Positions 25,912-34,695 of a stretch of DNA of 64,000 bases are shown piece by piece. Each line of letters begins with the position of its first letter. Within the stretch, counting starts at the first letter, position 1. The notes under the pieces were generated by a model. That model ran no database searches. It worked only from the letters and a program-made list of their open reading frames with translations, and had not been told where the DNA came from. This DNA is from Roseivivax sediminis (GTDB lineage Bacteria > Pseudomonadota > Alphaproteobacteria > Rhodobacterales > Rhodobacteraceae): positions 201,025 through 265,024 of the forward strand of contig NZ_FOMS01000004.1 of the NCBI RefSeq assembly GCF_900112685.1, read 5' to 3'. Both the position numbers and the translations under genes were made by a program.

Positions 25912-26774
25912 AGGGCAAGGCAGCGACGTGGCGCTCCCTCCTCTATGTGCCCGGCAATAACGAACGGTTCATCGCGAAGGCCCAGAGCCGCGGAGCCGAT
26001 GCGATCATCCTGGACCTGGAGGACAGCGTGCCTTCCGATCGCAAGGAAGACGCTGTCAAGCTCGTGTCCGAATGGCTCCCGTCCCTTGCAGCGGGACCAT
26101 CCGACATCTGTATCCGGGTCAATGGGGACCTGCTTCAACTGGCCCGGGACCTGCGTCTGCTCGGCCGCCAGGGCGTCTCGGCGATCCTTCTGCCGAAATG
26201 CGACGATGCCGGGAAAGTGCGGTTGGTGGCGGAGGCGTTGGATCTGCTCGACCCGGCGGGCCACGTCGGTATCGTTCCCCTGCTCGAAAGCCCCGAAGGC
26301 CTCAACAATGCCCACGCGATCGCCGCGGCATGCGATCGCGTGTGTGCACTTCTTCTCGGCAGCGAGGATTTCGCCGCAATTTGCGGGATCACCCCGTCCG
26401 AAGCCACGCTGCTCGGCGCCAAACAGCAGATCGTCTACGCGGCGCGCGCCGCCGGCATTGCGCCGCTAGGACTTCTCGACAGCATCGCCGCCTACGCGGG
26501 CCATGACATCGGCGCTTTGGCCGCAAGATCGTCGGCTTTCGGGTTTTCGGGCGCGACCGCAGTTCATCCTGACGCCATAGCCCCGCTGAACAGAGGCTTC
26601 GCACCGAGCGACGAAGACATCGAATGGGCAAAGTCGGTCGTGATTGCCATGGAGGATGCCGCGCACCGGGGTCTCGGGGCGGTCTCGCTCGGCGGCAAGA
26701 TGATCGACAAGCCTATCGCGGACCGCGCCAGGTCGACCCTTGCTCGCCAAGACGCTTTCCGTGGCAAGCGCTGA
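25908..26774 (+). CDS. HpcH/HpaI aldolase family, CitE-like acyl-CoA lyase
   Basis: The 288-aa protein has the CitE/malyl-CoA lyase barrel motifs: RSLLYVPGNNERFIAKA, ILDLEDSVPSDRKEDA, IRVNG, LLPKCD, PLLESPEGLNNA (metal-binding Glu) and LLGSEDFA. True citrate lyase alpha and gamma subunits are absent, so it is more likely a stand-alone lyase. Such an enzyme would split an acyl-CoA, for example malyl- or citramalyl-CoA, into two smaller acids. Pairing with the CoA-transferase supports an activate-then-cleave route. It ends 77 nt before the convergent aroE-like gene; I see no strong terminator between them. Confidence 0.9.
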   Translation: MKGKAATWRSLLYVPGNNERFIAKAQSRGADAIILDLEDSVPSDRKEDAVKLVSEWLPSLAAGPSDICIRVNGDLLQLARDLRLLGRQGVSAILLPKCDDAGKVRLVAEALDLLDPAGHVGIVPLLESPEGLNNAHAIAAACDRVCALLLGSEDFAAICGITPSEATLLGAKQQIVYAARAAGIAPLGLLDSIAAYAGHDIGALAARSSAFGFSGATAVHPDAIAPLNRGFAPSDEDIEWAKSVVIAMEDAAHRGLGAVSLGGKMIDKPIADRARSTLARQDAFRGKR

Positions 26775-26851
26775 ACTCCGCCGGCTCGGCCCGGTCGATA
26801 ACAGCGACATCTGCGAGTCCACGGCCTGCCCTGTGACGCGGCGCAGCGCGG

Positions 26852-27730
26852 TCAGGGGGAGAAGGCGTCGAAGGTCGTCCGCATCGCATCGGGACAGGCG
26901 GGCCGGCCGGTGAAGAGCTCGAAGGCATGCACCGCCTGGAATACCGCCATGCCGGCGCCCGGCAATACGGCGCAGCCGCGCACGCGCGCGGCTGCCAGCA
27001 GCGCGGTCTCGAGCGGGAAATAGACGATATCGGCGACCCATTGCCCGGCGGACAGAAGGCCCGGGTCGATCGCGGCGCCGGGCAGCTTGGCCATCCCCAT
27101 GGGCGTGGCGTTCACGATCCCGTCCGGCCGATCCGCGGCAAAGAGTTGCGCGGCCTCCGTCGCCAGCGCCGCGCGGCAGGGGGCGGGAGCGGCCTCGATG
27201 TCGGCGCAGAGCCGCTCCGCACGGGCCACATCCGTGTCGAGGATGGACAGGCGCAGGGCGCCGCTCTGCGCGAGCGCATGCGCCACCGCGACCCCGGCGC
27301 CGCCCGCGCCCAGCAGCAGGACATGGTCGCGCCGCGCCTCCGGCAGCCCCAGCGAGAAACTGCGGGCAAAGCCGGTCAGATCGGTATTGTGGCCGATCCG
27401 CCGTCCGCCGTCGAAAACGACGGTGTTGACCGCGCCGACCGAACGGGCCTCGGGCGAGAGCGCATGCAGATGCGCGATCACCTCGATCTTGCAGGGATAA
27501 GTGACGTTGAGGCCACAGAAGCCTGCCCCCTCTGCCCGGTCCACGATGTCCGCGAGGGTCGCGCCCGCAAGCTCCGGATCGTCGAGGTCGAAAAGGCGAT
27601 AGCTGCCTGGAATGCCCTGCCGGCGCGCCTCGGCCTCGTGCATCGCCGGAGTGCGCGACAGCGCGATGCCGCGCCCGACGAGGCCCGCGCGCAGCCCGGC
27701 GCGCCCGGAAGCTGGCGGTTTCGCCGTCAT
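26852..27730 (-). CDS. Shikimate/quinate dehydrogenase family protein (AroE-like)
   Basis: In this 292-aa protein the substrate domain shows RGIALSRTPAMHEAEARRQG and GLNVTYPCKIEVI, the latter holding the catalytic Lys. The nucleotide domain shows VLLLGAGGAGVAVAHAL. HNTDLTGF and AVNTVV are also conserved. The SRTPAMHEAEA pattern and YPCK resemble the quinate/shikimate subgroup more than the housekeeping AroE, so a catabolic role is possible. The ATG at 27730 is chosen for GGGAGGAT just upstream; the upstream in-frame start at 27772 adds 14 residues without homology. Confidence 0.88.
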   Translation of the reverse strand: MTAKPPASGRAGLRAGLVGRGIALSRTPAMHEAEARRQGIPGSYRLFDLDDPELAGATLADIVDRAEGAGFCGLNVTYPCKIEVIAHLHALSPEARSVGAVNTVVFDGGRRIGHNTDLTGFARSFSLGLPEARRDHVLLLGAGGAGVAVAHALAQSGALRLSILDTDVARAERLCADIEAAPAPCRAALATEAAQLFAADRPDGIVNATPMGMAKLPGAAIDPGLLSAGQWVADIVYFPLETALLAAARVRGCAVLPGAGMAVFQAVHAFELFTGRPACPDAMRTTFDAFSP

Positions 27731-28094
27731 CTGATCCTCCCGTCCACAGGCTGCGTCACCGGGCGACCGCAATGCAACGAGCGACGCGCGGACACAAGGG
27801 CGCGGCCCGTCTACGGCCCCGACCCGTACCGGTGGCGGGCCGAACGCAACAGCGCTGCGACACCGGTCGCATTGACGTCGCGGAGACAGCCGCGCCCGGT
27901 TGGAACAGGGTTGTGCAGCGTCGCGCGGGATCGGAAGAAGTGACTGTCCTCCCAGAGACTTATACTCCCCGGACAGATATGCATGAAGCGGGATGCCGGG
28001 ATGTAGTATGGTCGGTGGTGTACCAGAAGAGAGGCCCTTATCTGGCGGTCAAGCACAGGCACACTCGCCAAGTGCGGATGCAAGGAGATCCAAT
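27731..28094. other. Intergenic region between aroE-like gene and the DUF1127-like gene
   Basis: There are 364 bases with no supported gene on either strand. It must carry divergent promoters. The segment 27960-28094 is less GC-rich than its surroundings and includes AAGGAG, the ribosome site of the next gene. Confidence 0.4.
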
Positions 28095-28313
28095 ATGACC
28101 GCAACCGATTTCAACTCCGTTCCGCACCACACCTCCGAAGGTCGTGGACTCTTCGGGCGTATTGCGGATTTCTTCAGAACCGTCGCGGAATCGACCGAAC
28201 GGGTGCAGAGCATCCGCGTCCGGCACTCCCTCAGCGACGCAGAACTGGCCGCGCGCGGCCTGAAGCGCGAAGACCTCGCACAGTACGTGTACCGCGACAC
28301 GCTGCACGTCTGA
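28095..28313 (+). CDS. Small DUF1127-like protein
   Basis: The 72-aa product has a central amphipathic helix (FGRIADFFRTVAESTERVQ) and the C-terminal signature LSDAELAARGLKREDLAQYV. That signature matches the small Arg-rich DUF1127 proteins common in alphaproteobacteria (usual form LSD..LADIGL.R.DI). Some family members influence RNA turnover or phosphate and stress responses, but no role can be assigned here. ATG at 28095 follows AAGGAG by 7 nt. It is a single-gene unit ending before a strong terminator. Confidence 0.75.
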   Translation: MTATDFNSVPHHTSEGRGLFGRIADFFRTVAESTERVQSIRVRHSLSDAELAARGLKREDLAQYVYRDTLHV

Positions 28314-28426
28314 TAGGGGCCTCGGTGGCCGGGACGCCCAGGCATGGGCCGGGTACCCGCCCCTGAAATGAAATACGACAATCTGCGCATGCCTTCGCTA
28401 TGGCCGAAGATGCGCGGATTTCTTGA

Positions 28427-28450
28427 GGGCCGGCTCAGCCGGCCCTTTTT
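28427..28450. terminator. Rho-independent terminator
   Basis: GGGCCGGC-TCA-GCCGGCCC is a perfect 8-bp hairpin followed by TTTTT on the + strand. It ends the DUF1127-like transcript and lies about 50 nt past the end of the convergent tdm gene. Confidence 0.9.
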
Positions 28451-28499
28451 GCGTCCGGCCGCCCTGTCCGGGCCCGGGGCGGCCGCCCGCCGTCCCGTG

Positions 28500-30869
28500 T
28501 CAGGACCGCGGGCGCAGTTTCTTCGGGTCGTAATGCGACAGCGGCACGATGGTCGCCGGAAGCCGCTTCTGGTGGCCGTCGAGCTTGCCGATCTCGACCT
28601 CCGTGCCGGGCTCGTGATGCGCGACGTCGACCCGCGCCAGCGCAATGTTCTTGCCGAGGATCGGCGAGCGCATGGACGACGTGACCACGCCGATCTGCGC
28701 GCGTCCGATATGGATGCAATCGCCATGCGCGACCGACACGTTGCTGTCGATGTCGAGGCCCACGAACTTGCGCATCGGGTTTTCCTTGCGGCGGATCAAC
28801 GCCTCGCGGCCGATGAAGTCGTCGGTCTTGGACTTGAGCGGCACGGTGAAGCCGATGCCCGCCTCGAACGGGTCGGTCTCGTCGCTGAAATCGTAGCCCG
28901 CGAAGATCAGCCCGGCCTCGATCCTCAGCATGTCGAGCGCCTCGAGCCCCATCGGGGTGAGCCCGTGGCCCTGCCCCGCTTCCCACACCGCGTCGAAGAC
29001 CTCGCCCGCGTGTTTCGGGTGGCAGAAGACCTCGTAGCCCAGTTCCCCGGTATAGCCGGTGCGCGAGACGACGATGGGCGTGCCCTGATCGTCCCCGATC
29101 CGCGCGGGCGTGAAGCGGAACCAGTCGAGATCCATGAAATCGGGCTGATGCGGCGCGGTCCACACGACCTTGCGCAGGATGTCGCGGCTTTCGGGACCCT
29201 GCACGGCGATGTTGTGCATCATGTCGGTGGAGGAGCGGATCAGAACCTTCAGCCCCAGCGCCTCGGCCTGTTCGCGCAGCCAGTCGCCGCCGTAATCGGA
29301 CCCGCCGATCCAGCGGAAATTGTCCTGCCCGAGCCGGAACACGGTGCCGTCGTCGACCATGCCGCCGTGCGGGTAGCACATCGCGGTATAGACCACGCCG
29401 CCCACCGGCAGCGTCTTCATGTTCCGGGTGAAGACGTACTGGCACAAAGCCTCGCTGTCGGGGCCGGTGATCTCGAACTTCCTGAGGGCGCTGAGGTCCA
29501 TGACCACCGCCTTTTCGCGGCAGGCGTGGTATTCCTTGATCGGCCCTTCGGTGGACATGCAATTGGCAAGCCAGAAGCCGTTGTAGTCGATGAAGTTGTC
29601 GGTGAACCGGTCGAACCGGTCGTGAAAGCCTGTCTGCCGGGTCATCCGGGGCTCCGCGTCGGGCGTGGGGCGCCAGGCCACCGCGCGTTGGAATGTTTCG
29701 CTGCCGCTGTAGGTGCGCACGTGGATGTCGGTCGGGTTCCAGCCGTTCGCCGGCGAGGTGTCGTCCGGGCAGGCCGAGGACACGCAGACCAGATCGGTCA
29801 GCGCGCGCAGCAGCACGTAGTCGCCGGGGCGCGTCCACGGCTCGTCCGAATACATCACGCCGTGTTCGTCGAGGCCGGTGTTGAAGAAGAAGTTGATCGC
29901 CATCCAGCCGGCACGCGGCGTGACCCCGCGCGGGCCCAGCGCGCCGTTGAAATTGTCCGAACAGTTGACGTGACCGGGATAGCCGATGTCGTCGTAGTAT
30001 TTCGGATAGCAGGCCAGCGCGAAGGCGTCGTGCCGCCCGCAGGTGTCCTGCACCACCTCGATCAGCGGCAGCATGTCCTGGTCGTAGTATTTCCCGTGCA
30101 GCCCCGGCATCGGGTAGGCATGCCCCATGAGCGTCCGCGTCGTGGTCACGTCGAGCGCATGCTCGATCCCGCGGTCCAGCTTGCGGGCCGCGAAGCACTG
30201 GAAATCGGTGCATTGCCGGCCGTCGACGTCGAGAATCTGGATATAGTCACCGGCCTTCACGAAATAGGCCTCGGCGGTGGCGGAATGCACGCGGATGTCG
30301 CTGACCGGATCGACGAGCGGATCGGGCAGCTCGAATTTCGGCACGCGCTTGAGCGTGGCGCGGCGCACGAAGACGGTGAGCGGCGTCGCGGTGTCCTGCG
30401 CCTCGAAATCCATCGCGCCGCCGGGGGCGGCCACGATGACCGATCCCTCGCCCGTCGCGGTGAACTCCTGCGCCGTGCCGGCGGGCGTGGTTCTATCGAA
30501 GAGCCGGATCGCCTGCGCGCGCGCAAGGTCCAGCCCGCGCGCCTCGATCCCCATGCGCAGGCTGCGCAGCGACGGATCGTCCGACACAAGCAGCGCCTGA
30601 AGCCCGGCGGGCGCGGCGCCACCGGCCTCGCCCAGAAGGCCGGGATGCGATCGGCCCGCGCCATCGGCGCAGACCAGCTCGCACGGCTGGCCGCCCTCGG
30701 TGTTCACCACTTCAAGCCTGTCGCCTTCCTCCAGGCGCACGAACATCGCGCCGCAGCCGGGCACGACGTAGCGTTCGGTGCCCTGCGGCAGGGTGAAGAC
30801 GCTCGGCTCCCACATACCGCTCGGTTTTGGCGGGCCGGGCGTGACGGCGGGATAACGATCGTCCAGCAT
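28500..30869 (-). CDS. tdm: Trimethylamine N-oxide demethylase (DUF1989 + GcvT fusion)
   Basis: The 789-aa length and domain order match the Tdm enzymes of methylotrophs and roseobacters. Two DUF1989-type segments lie at about 20-190 (GCGAMFVRLEEGDRLEVVNT) and 195-400 (KAGDYIQILDVDGRQCTDFQ). The second has Cys-rich candidate metal sites in NCSDNFN and SSACPDD. A glycine-cleavage T-protein-like domain follows (about 410-785, with VVSRTGYTGELGYEVF). Tdm splits TMAO into dimethylamine and formaldehyde, and the folate-binding part can accept the C1 unit. It is encoded downstream of tmm with a 64-nt gap in one transcription unit. Confidence is high because both neighbours are in the same pathway. 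Confidence 0.93.
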   Translation of the reverse strand: MLDDRYPAVTPGPPKPSGMWEPSVFTLPQGTERYVVPGCGAMFVRLEEGDRLEVVNTEGGQPCELVCADGAGRSHPGLLGEAGGAAPAGLQALLVSDDPSLRSLRMGIEARGLDLARAQAIRLFDRTTPAGTAQEFTATGEGSVIVAAPGGAMDFEAQDTATPLTVFVRRATLKRVPKFELPDPLVDPVSDIRVHSATAEAYFVKAGDYIQILDVDGRQCTDFQCFAARKLDRGIEHALDVTTTRTLMGHAYPMPGLHGKYYDQDMLPLIEVVQDTCGRHDAFALACYPKYYDDIGYPGHVNCSDNFNGALGPRGVTPRAGWMAINFFFNTGLDEHGVMYSDEPWTRPGDYVLLRALTDLVCVSSACPDDTSPANGWNPTDIHVRTYSGSETFQRAVAWRPTPDAEPRMTRQTGFHDRFDRFTDNFIDYNGFWLANCMSTEGPIKEYHACREKAVVMDLSALRKFEITGPDSEALCQYVFTRNMKTLPVGGVVYTAMCYPHGGMVDDGTVFRLGQDNFRWIGGSDYGGDWLREQAEALGLKVLIRSSTDMMHNIAVQGPESRDILRKVVWTAPHQPDFMDLDWFRFTPARIGDDQGTPIVVSRTGYTGELGYEVFCHPKHAGEVFDAVWEAGQGHGLTPMGLEALDMLRIEAGLIFAGYDFSDETDPFEAGIGFTVPLKSKTDDFIGREALIRRKENPMRKFVGLDIDSNVSVAHGDCIHIGRAQIGVVTSSMRSPILGKNIALARVDVAHHEPGTEVEIGKLDGHQKRLPATIVPLSHYDPKKLRPRS

Positions 30870-30933
30870 CGCGCTGCTCCTTGGGATGGAAGTGAGACCG
30901 GCCGCGGCGCCGGGGCGCCGCGGCCATGGGCCG

Positions 30934-32280
30934 TCAGGTCTTCAGATAGGTCGCCATGCTGTCGTCGAGCGCGTCCTTCCACGGCGTGTGGTGGACCGGC
31001 GCCATGGTCCCCGTGATCACCGACTTGTAGCTGTTGTTGCGGAAGCCCATGATGTCCTCCATCTTGTGATACTTCCACTGCACGAAGGCCGCGCTCGCGC
31101 CGTCGAGGTCGAAGTCGGGATAGTCGGTCTCGGCCACCAGTTCCTTGATGTAATCGGCCTGGTAGTGGATCGCGTACTTCGCGTCGTCGCTCGCCTCCTC
31201 GCGCTCCTGCCGCTCCTTCACGTCGGCGAGCATCACCTCCTTGTCGGCCGGAATCTCGATCCGGCCCATGATCGCGTCGCGGACCCACCAGGCCTGCGCG
31301 TCGAACATGTTGAAGGTGAACCACTGGTCCTGCATGCCGAGGTAGAAGAGCTTCGGATTGTAGATCCACGCCACACCCTTGTAGAGGTCCGTGGTCGCCA
31401 GACGGTTGGCCGTCTTCAGGCGCAGATCGTCCGGCAGGAAGTTGAAGTGGTGCTTGTAGCCGGTGCACAGGATGATTGCGTCGATCTTCTTGCTGGTGCC
31501 GTCCTTGAAGTGCGCGACGTTGCCCTCGAGCTTGACCAGCGCTGGCTTCTCTTCCCAATTGTCGGGCCAGTCGAAACCCATGGGCGCAGAGCGGTAGCAC
31601 GAGGTGATCGACTTCGCGCCGTATTTCCAGCACTGCGAGCCGATGTCCTCGGCCGAGTAGGACGAGCCCATGACGAGGATGTCCTTGCCGGCGAACTCGC
31701 GCGCGTCGCGGAAGTCGTGGGCGTGCAGGATCCGGCCGTTGAAGGTCTCGAACCCCTCGTAATAGGGCACGTTCGGCGTGGAGAAGTGGCCCGAGGCGAC
31801 GATGACGTGATCAAAGTCCTCGGAATAGACGTAGTCCTTTTCGTGGTCGTGCACGGTGACGGTGAACATGCCGCTGTCGTTGTCGTAGGACACCCAGCGC
31901 ACCACGGTGTTGAAACGGATGAGGTCGCGCACCCCGGCCTTCTTCACCCGTCCCTCGATATAGTCGAAGAGCACGGCGCGCGGCGGGTAGGACGCGATCT
32001 GCTTGCCGAAATGTTCCTCGAAGGAATAGTCGGCGAATTCCAGGCCCTCCTTGGGGCCGTTGGACCACAGGTAGCGGTACATGGAGCCATGCACCGGCTC
32101 TCCGTTCACGTCGAGACCGGTGCGCCAGGTGTAGTTCCACAGCCCGCCCCATTCTTCCTGCTTCTCGAAGCACACCAGTTCCGGGATCTCCGCGCCCTTC
32201 TCGGCGGCGGACTGGAAGGCACGCAGCTGGGCAAGGCCGGACGGACCGGCGCCGATGATCGCGACACGTTTCTTGGTCAT
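30934..32280 (-). CDS. tmm: Trimethylamine monooxygenase (flavin-containing)
   Basis: In this 448-aa FMO-type enzyme, FAD binding is shown by [15 protein letters not shown] at the N-terminus. The FMO identifying motif is [11 protein letters not shown], and NADPH binding is [20 protein letters not shown]. It closely follows the bacterial Tmm pattern, including [14 protein letters not shown] and [19 protein letters not shown]. It oxidises trimethylamine to TMAO with NADPH and oxygen. ATG 32280 is preceded by GGGAGGAA; a 35-residue in-frame upstream extension is unsupported. It is transcribed with tdm, divergently from the binding-protein-like gene. A TTTGGT palindrome lies in its upstream region. 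Confidence 0.95.
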   Translation of the reverse strand: MTKKRVAIIGAGPSGLAQLRAFQSAAEKGAEIPELVCFEKQEEWGGLWNYTWRTGLDVNGEPVHGSMYRYLWSNGPKEGLEFADYSFEEHFGKQIASYPPRAVLFDYIEGRVKKAGVRDLIRFNTVVRWVSYDNDSGMFTVTVHDHEKDYVYSEDFDHVIVASGHFSTPNVPYYEGFETFNGRILHAHDFRDAREFAGKDILVMGSSYSAEDIGSQCWKYGAKSITSCYRSAPMGFDWPDNWEEKPALVKLEGNVAHFKDGTSKKIDAIILCTGYKHHFNFLPDDLRLKTANRLATTDLYKGVAWIYNPKLFYLGMQDQWFTFNMFDAQAWWVRDAIMGRIEIPADKEVMLADVKERQEREEASDDAKYAIHYQADYIKELVAETDYPDFDLDGASAAFVQWKYHKMEDIMGFRNNSYKSVITGTMAPVHHTPWKDALDDSMATYLKT

Positions 32281-32306
32281 GGCAGTTCCTCCCTGTGAGG
32301 CGGACA

Positions 32307-32333
32307 ATTGGTTTGCTTTTGGTCTGAACCAAA
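32307..32333. promoter_or_regulatory. Candidate operator upstream of tmm
   Basis: TTTGGTCTGAACCAAA (32318-32333) is a perfect 6-bp inverted repeat with a 4-nt centre, 38 nt from the tmm start. An ATTGGT half-site precedes it at 32307-32312. The form resembles FadR/GntR-type operators, and a GntR regulator is encoded at 33753-34472. The region upstream of the Amt-like gene at 36066 contains ACCAAT (36160) and TTTGGT (36183), related half-sites. Confidence 0.55.
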
Positions 32334-32513
32334 TGGACAACCACAGGACCACACCTGTCAACGATTTTTCTTCGCAGGGCATCAATTTTCCCCTCGGGAA
32401 CGCTCGGGCTGCTTTCCCAGCGCGCAGCCGGCGGCTAGTCTATGCGCATGGTTCCATCGAGCTTCGCCCACCGCATCGCCGTTTCCTCGCTGTTCCCGCA
32501 GGACCAGGTCGGC

Positions 32514-33752
32514 ATGAAAGAACCGATCCGCATCGGTTTTCTCGCGCCGCTGACCGGGCCGGTCAGTTCCTGGGGACTGCCGGGGCTGAACGGCTGCCGG
32601 CTGTGGGAGGACTGGCTCAACCGCGCGGGCGGCATGCTGATCGGCGGACGGCGCTACCCGGTGCAGCTCGTCCCGTTCGATTGCGGCTACGAACCCGAGC
32701 GGGCGCTCGAAGGCGCGCGGCACCTGGTGCTTTCCGAGAAGGTGGCGCTGCTGATGATGCTGGGCGGGGACACGTTCACCCCGCTGCGCAGCTTTTTGTC
32801 GGACAGCCGGGTGCTGACCTCCACGCTGCTGCCGAGCGATCTTTCGCCCGACACCCGCTATCTCATCGCGCCGTCCGAGACGCACCCGATCTTCAACGTC
32901 ACCGGCGTCGACTGGATCGCACGGCACCGCCCTGACCTGCGCCGCGTCGCGCTCTGCAGCCAGCGCGACGCGCTCGGGCTGCCGTCGCTGGCGACCTACC
33001 GCGCGGCGTTCGAGGCGGCCGGGATCGAGATCGTGAAAGAGGTGATCTACGACCCCGAGGAGAGTGACGCCGCCGGGATCGTGCAACCGATGATAGACTC
33101 GGGCCCGGACCTTCTGTGCTGGTGCACGAGCCACACGCCCCACGTTCACGCGATGACGGAATATGCCTTCGGCGCGGGGTTCGGCGGCGCGATGCTGTCC
33201 TGCACCTTCGACAATTACCAGCGGCTCGTCGCGCGCACCTCGGCCGAGTTCATGGAGGGCAGCGTCTTCCAGTTCCCCGACTTCGACGACCCCAAGCTTG
33301 CCAAGAAGGCGTTCTTCTTCAACCGGCCCAGCACGTTCTTCCGCGAATACAACGCCCGCTACCCGGAAAGCTGGAGCGCGGTGAGCTGGGAATACGTCGC
33401 CATCCTCGACATCTGGCATGCGGCGGTGGAGAAGGTCGGATCGGTCCACCCCGCCTCCGTTCTCGCGACGATGAAGCAGATGGACCGCGTGACCCACGCC
33501 TTCGGCCCCGCGCGCTGGTGGGGCGAGACGATCTTCGGCATCGACAACGTGCTGATCGGCGACTGGCCGGTGGTGACGCTCCGCGAAGGCAAGGCGAGGA
33601 TCGCGGAGTTCGGGTCGATTCCCGGCTGGCTGGAGCGGCACGAGGAGCTTCTGAAACACCACATGGAGGCGCTCGGCCAGCTCTGGCAGCAGCGGCTGGA
33701 GACCGGCGGGCAAAGCACCGGGCTCGCCGCGCGCGGGGCCGCCTTCAGTTGA
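32514..33752 (+). CDS. Type 6 periplasmic-binding-fold protein (amide/urea ABC type), apparently without signal peptide
   Basis: From the ATG at 32514 the product is 412 aa and begins directly with IRIGFLAPLTGPVSSWG, the first strand of the branched-chain amino acid/amide binding fold (AmiC, UrtA relatives). It continues with GGRRYPVQLVPFDCGYEPERA and ends with an extended helical tail. Starting at 32442 adds 24 residues, but they do not form a convincing signal peptide. So the protein may be a cytoplasmic ligand sensor like AmiC, perhaps for a methylated amine, or an exported protein by another route. It is divergent from tmm and abuts the convergent gntR gene. Function is unproven. Confidence 0.75.
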   Translation: MKEPIRIGFLAPLTGPVSSWGLPGLNGCRLWEDWLNRAGGMLIGGRRYPVQLVPFDCGYEPERALEGARHLVLSEKVALLMMLGGDTFTPLRSFLSDSRVLTSTLLPSDLSPDTRYLIAPSETHPIFNVTGVDWIARHRPDLRRVALCSQRDALGLPSLATYRAAFEAAGIEIVKEVIYDPEESDAAGIVQPMIDSGPDLLCWCTSHTPHVHAMTEYAFGAGFGGAMLSCTFDNYQRLVARTSAEFMEGSVFQFPDFDDPKLAKKAFFFNRPSTFFREYNARYPESWSAVSWEYVAILDIWHAAVEKVGSVHPASVLATMKQMDRVTHAFGPARWWGETIFGIDNVLIGDWPVVTLREGKARIAEFGSIPGWLERHEELLKHHMEALGQLWQQRLETGGQSTGLAARGAAFS

Positions 33753-34472
33753 TCAGCGGTCGTGCAGGAAGAGCTTCTGCTCTTCCACCAGGTGCAGCTT
33801 CACGATCTCCACCGCCGCCTCGACGTCGCGGGTGGCGATGGCGTTGAAGAGCGAATTGAACCGGGTCTGGTAGTCCTGGATGCGGTCGGGCGTCAGGTGC
33901 TTGCGCATCAGCGCGGTGCGGAAGCTCTGGCGGCAGACCTCGATGGTCAGCTCGTAGCAGGATTCGAGCAGCGCGTTGCGGGTCGCGCGGGCGATCCGGC
34001 GGTAGAACTCCTCTTCGCAGCGCACGAATTCGGTCACGTCGGTGCGCACCGCCTCGATCTGCGCGACGGTGCGCGACAGCTCCTCGAGCTCCAGCGGGGT
34101 CATGTTCATCACCGCGAGGCGGAACATCTCGGGCTCGATGATCGAGCGCACGATGAGATGGTCGAGCGGGCTGGTGCGGTCGCCGAGCGACTGCCGGCGC
34201 GGCGGCTCGGGCCGTTCGGACTGGTAGATCACGAAGCTGCCACTGCCCTGCCGGCGGCGGATGATCTTGCGCGTCTCCAGCACGTCGAGCGCCTCGCGCA
34301 CGGTATTGCGCGACACGCTGAGTTCGGTGGCGAGCGCGCGTTCGCTCGGCAGGCGTGAATCGGGAGGATAATCGCCAGAGGTGATGCGCGCGAAAAGCGT
34401 GTCGATCACGATCCGCACGGTTTCCCCGACCGACTGCCCGATGGCGAGATCCGCGCTGGTCAACTGGTTCAT
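33753..34472 (-). CDS. GntR family regulator (FadR subfamily)
   Basis: This 239-aa protein has an N-terminal winged helix with DSRLPSERALATELSVSRNT and VREALDVLETRKIIRRRQGS (residues about 30-75). It is followed by the all-helical FCD domain with EFVRCEEEFYRRIARATRN and LFNAIATRDVEAAVEIVKLH. It sits beside tmm-tdm and the Amt-like gene. Its likely targets are the TTTGGT palindrome before tmm and similar half-sites before the Amt-like gene. ATG at 34472 is preferred because longer in-frame starts add low-complexity residues. Ligand unknown; a methylated amine or its product is an inference. Confidence 0.9.
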   Translation of the reverse strand: MNQLTSADLAIGQSVGETVRIVIDTLFARITSGDYPPDSRLPSERALATELSVSRNTVREALDVLETRKIIRRRQGSGSFVIYQSERPEPPRRQSLGDRTSPLDHLIVRSIIEPEMFRLAVMNMTPLELEELSRTVAQIEAVRTDVTEFVRCEEEFYRRIARATRNALLESCYELTIEVCRQSFRTALMRKHLTPDRIQDYQTRFNSLFNAIATRDVEAAVEIVKLHLVEEQKLFLHDR

Positions 34473-34695
34473 GTCCACTCCGGCAAGGCTGCGACGCCGC
34501 GAGGCCACGATACGGGAACGCGGCGGACGGCCACAAGCGGATCGTGCGGGAAGCCGGGGCTTTGGTGCATTGCCCGGAGCGAGCGGCGCGCAAGCCGCGC
34601 ATCGTCGGGCCGCGGCCCGGCGATGCGCGGCGGCCTTCGGCCTTGATTCCGCGCCGGGGCCCGAGCGCGCCGGGACCATTCCCGGCGCGCCTCCC

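Noticed and set aside
25908-26774. Citrate lyase beta subunit
   Set aside because: No citrate lyase alpha, gamma or accessory genes are nearby; a stand-alone acyl-CoA lyase fits the CoA-transferase context better.
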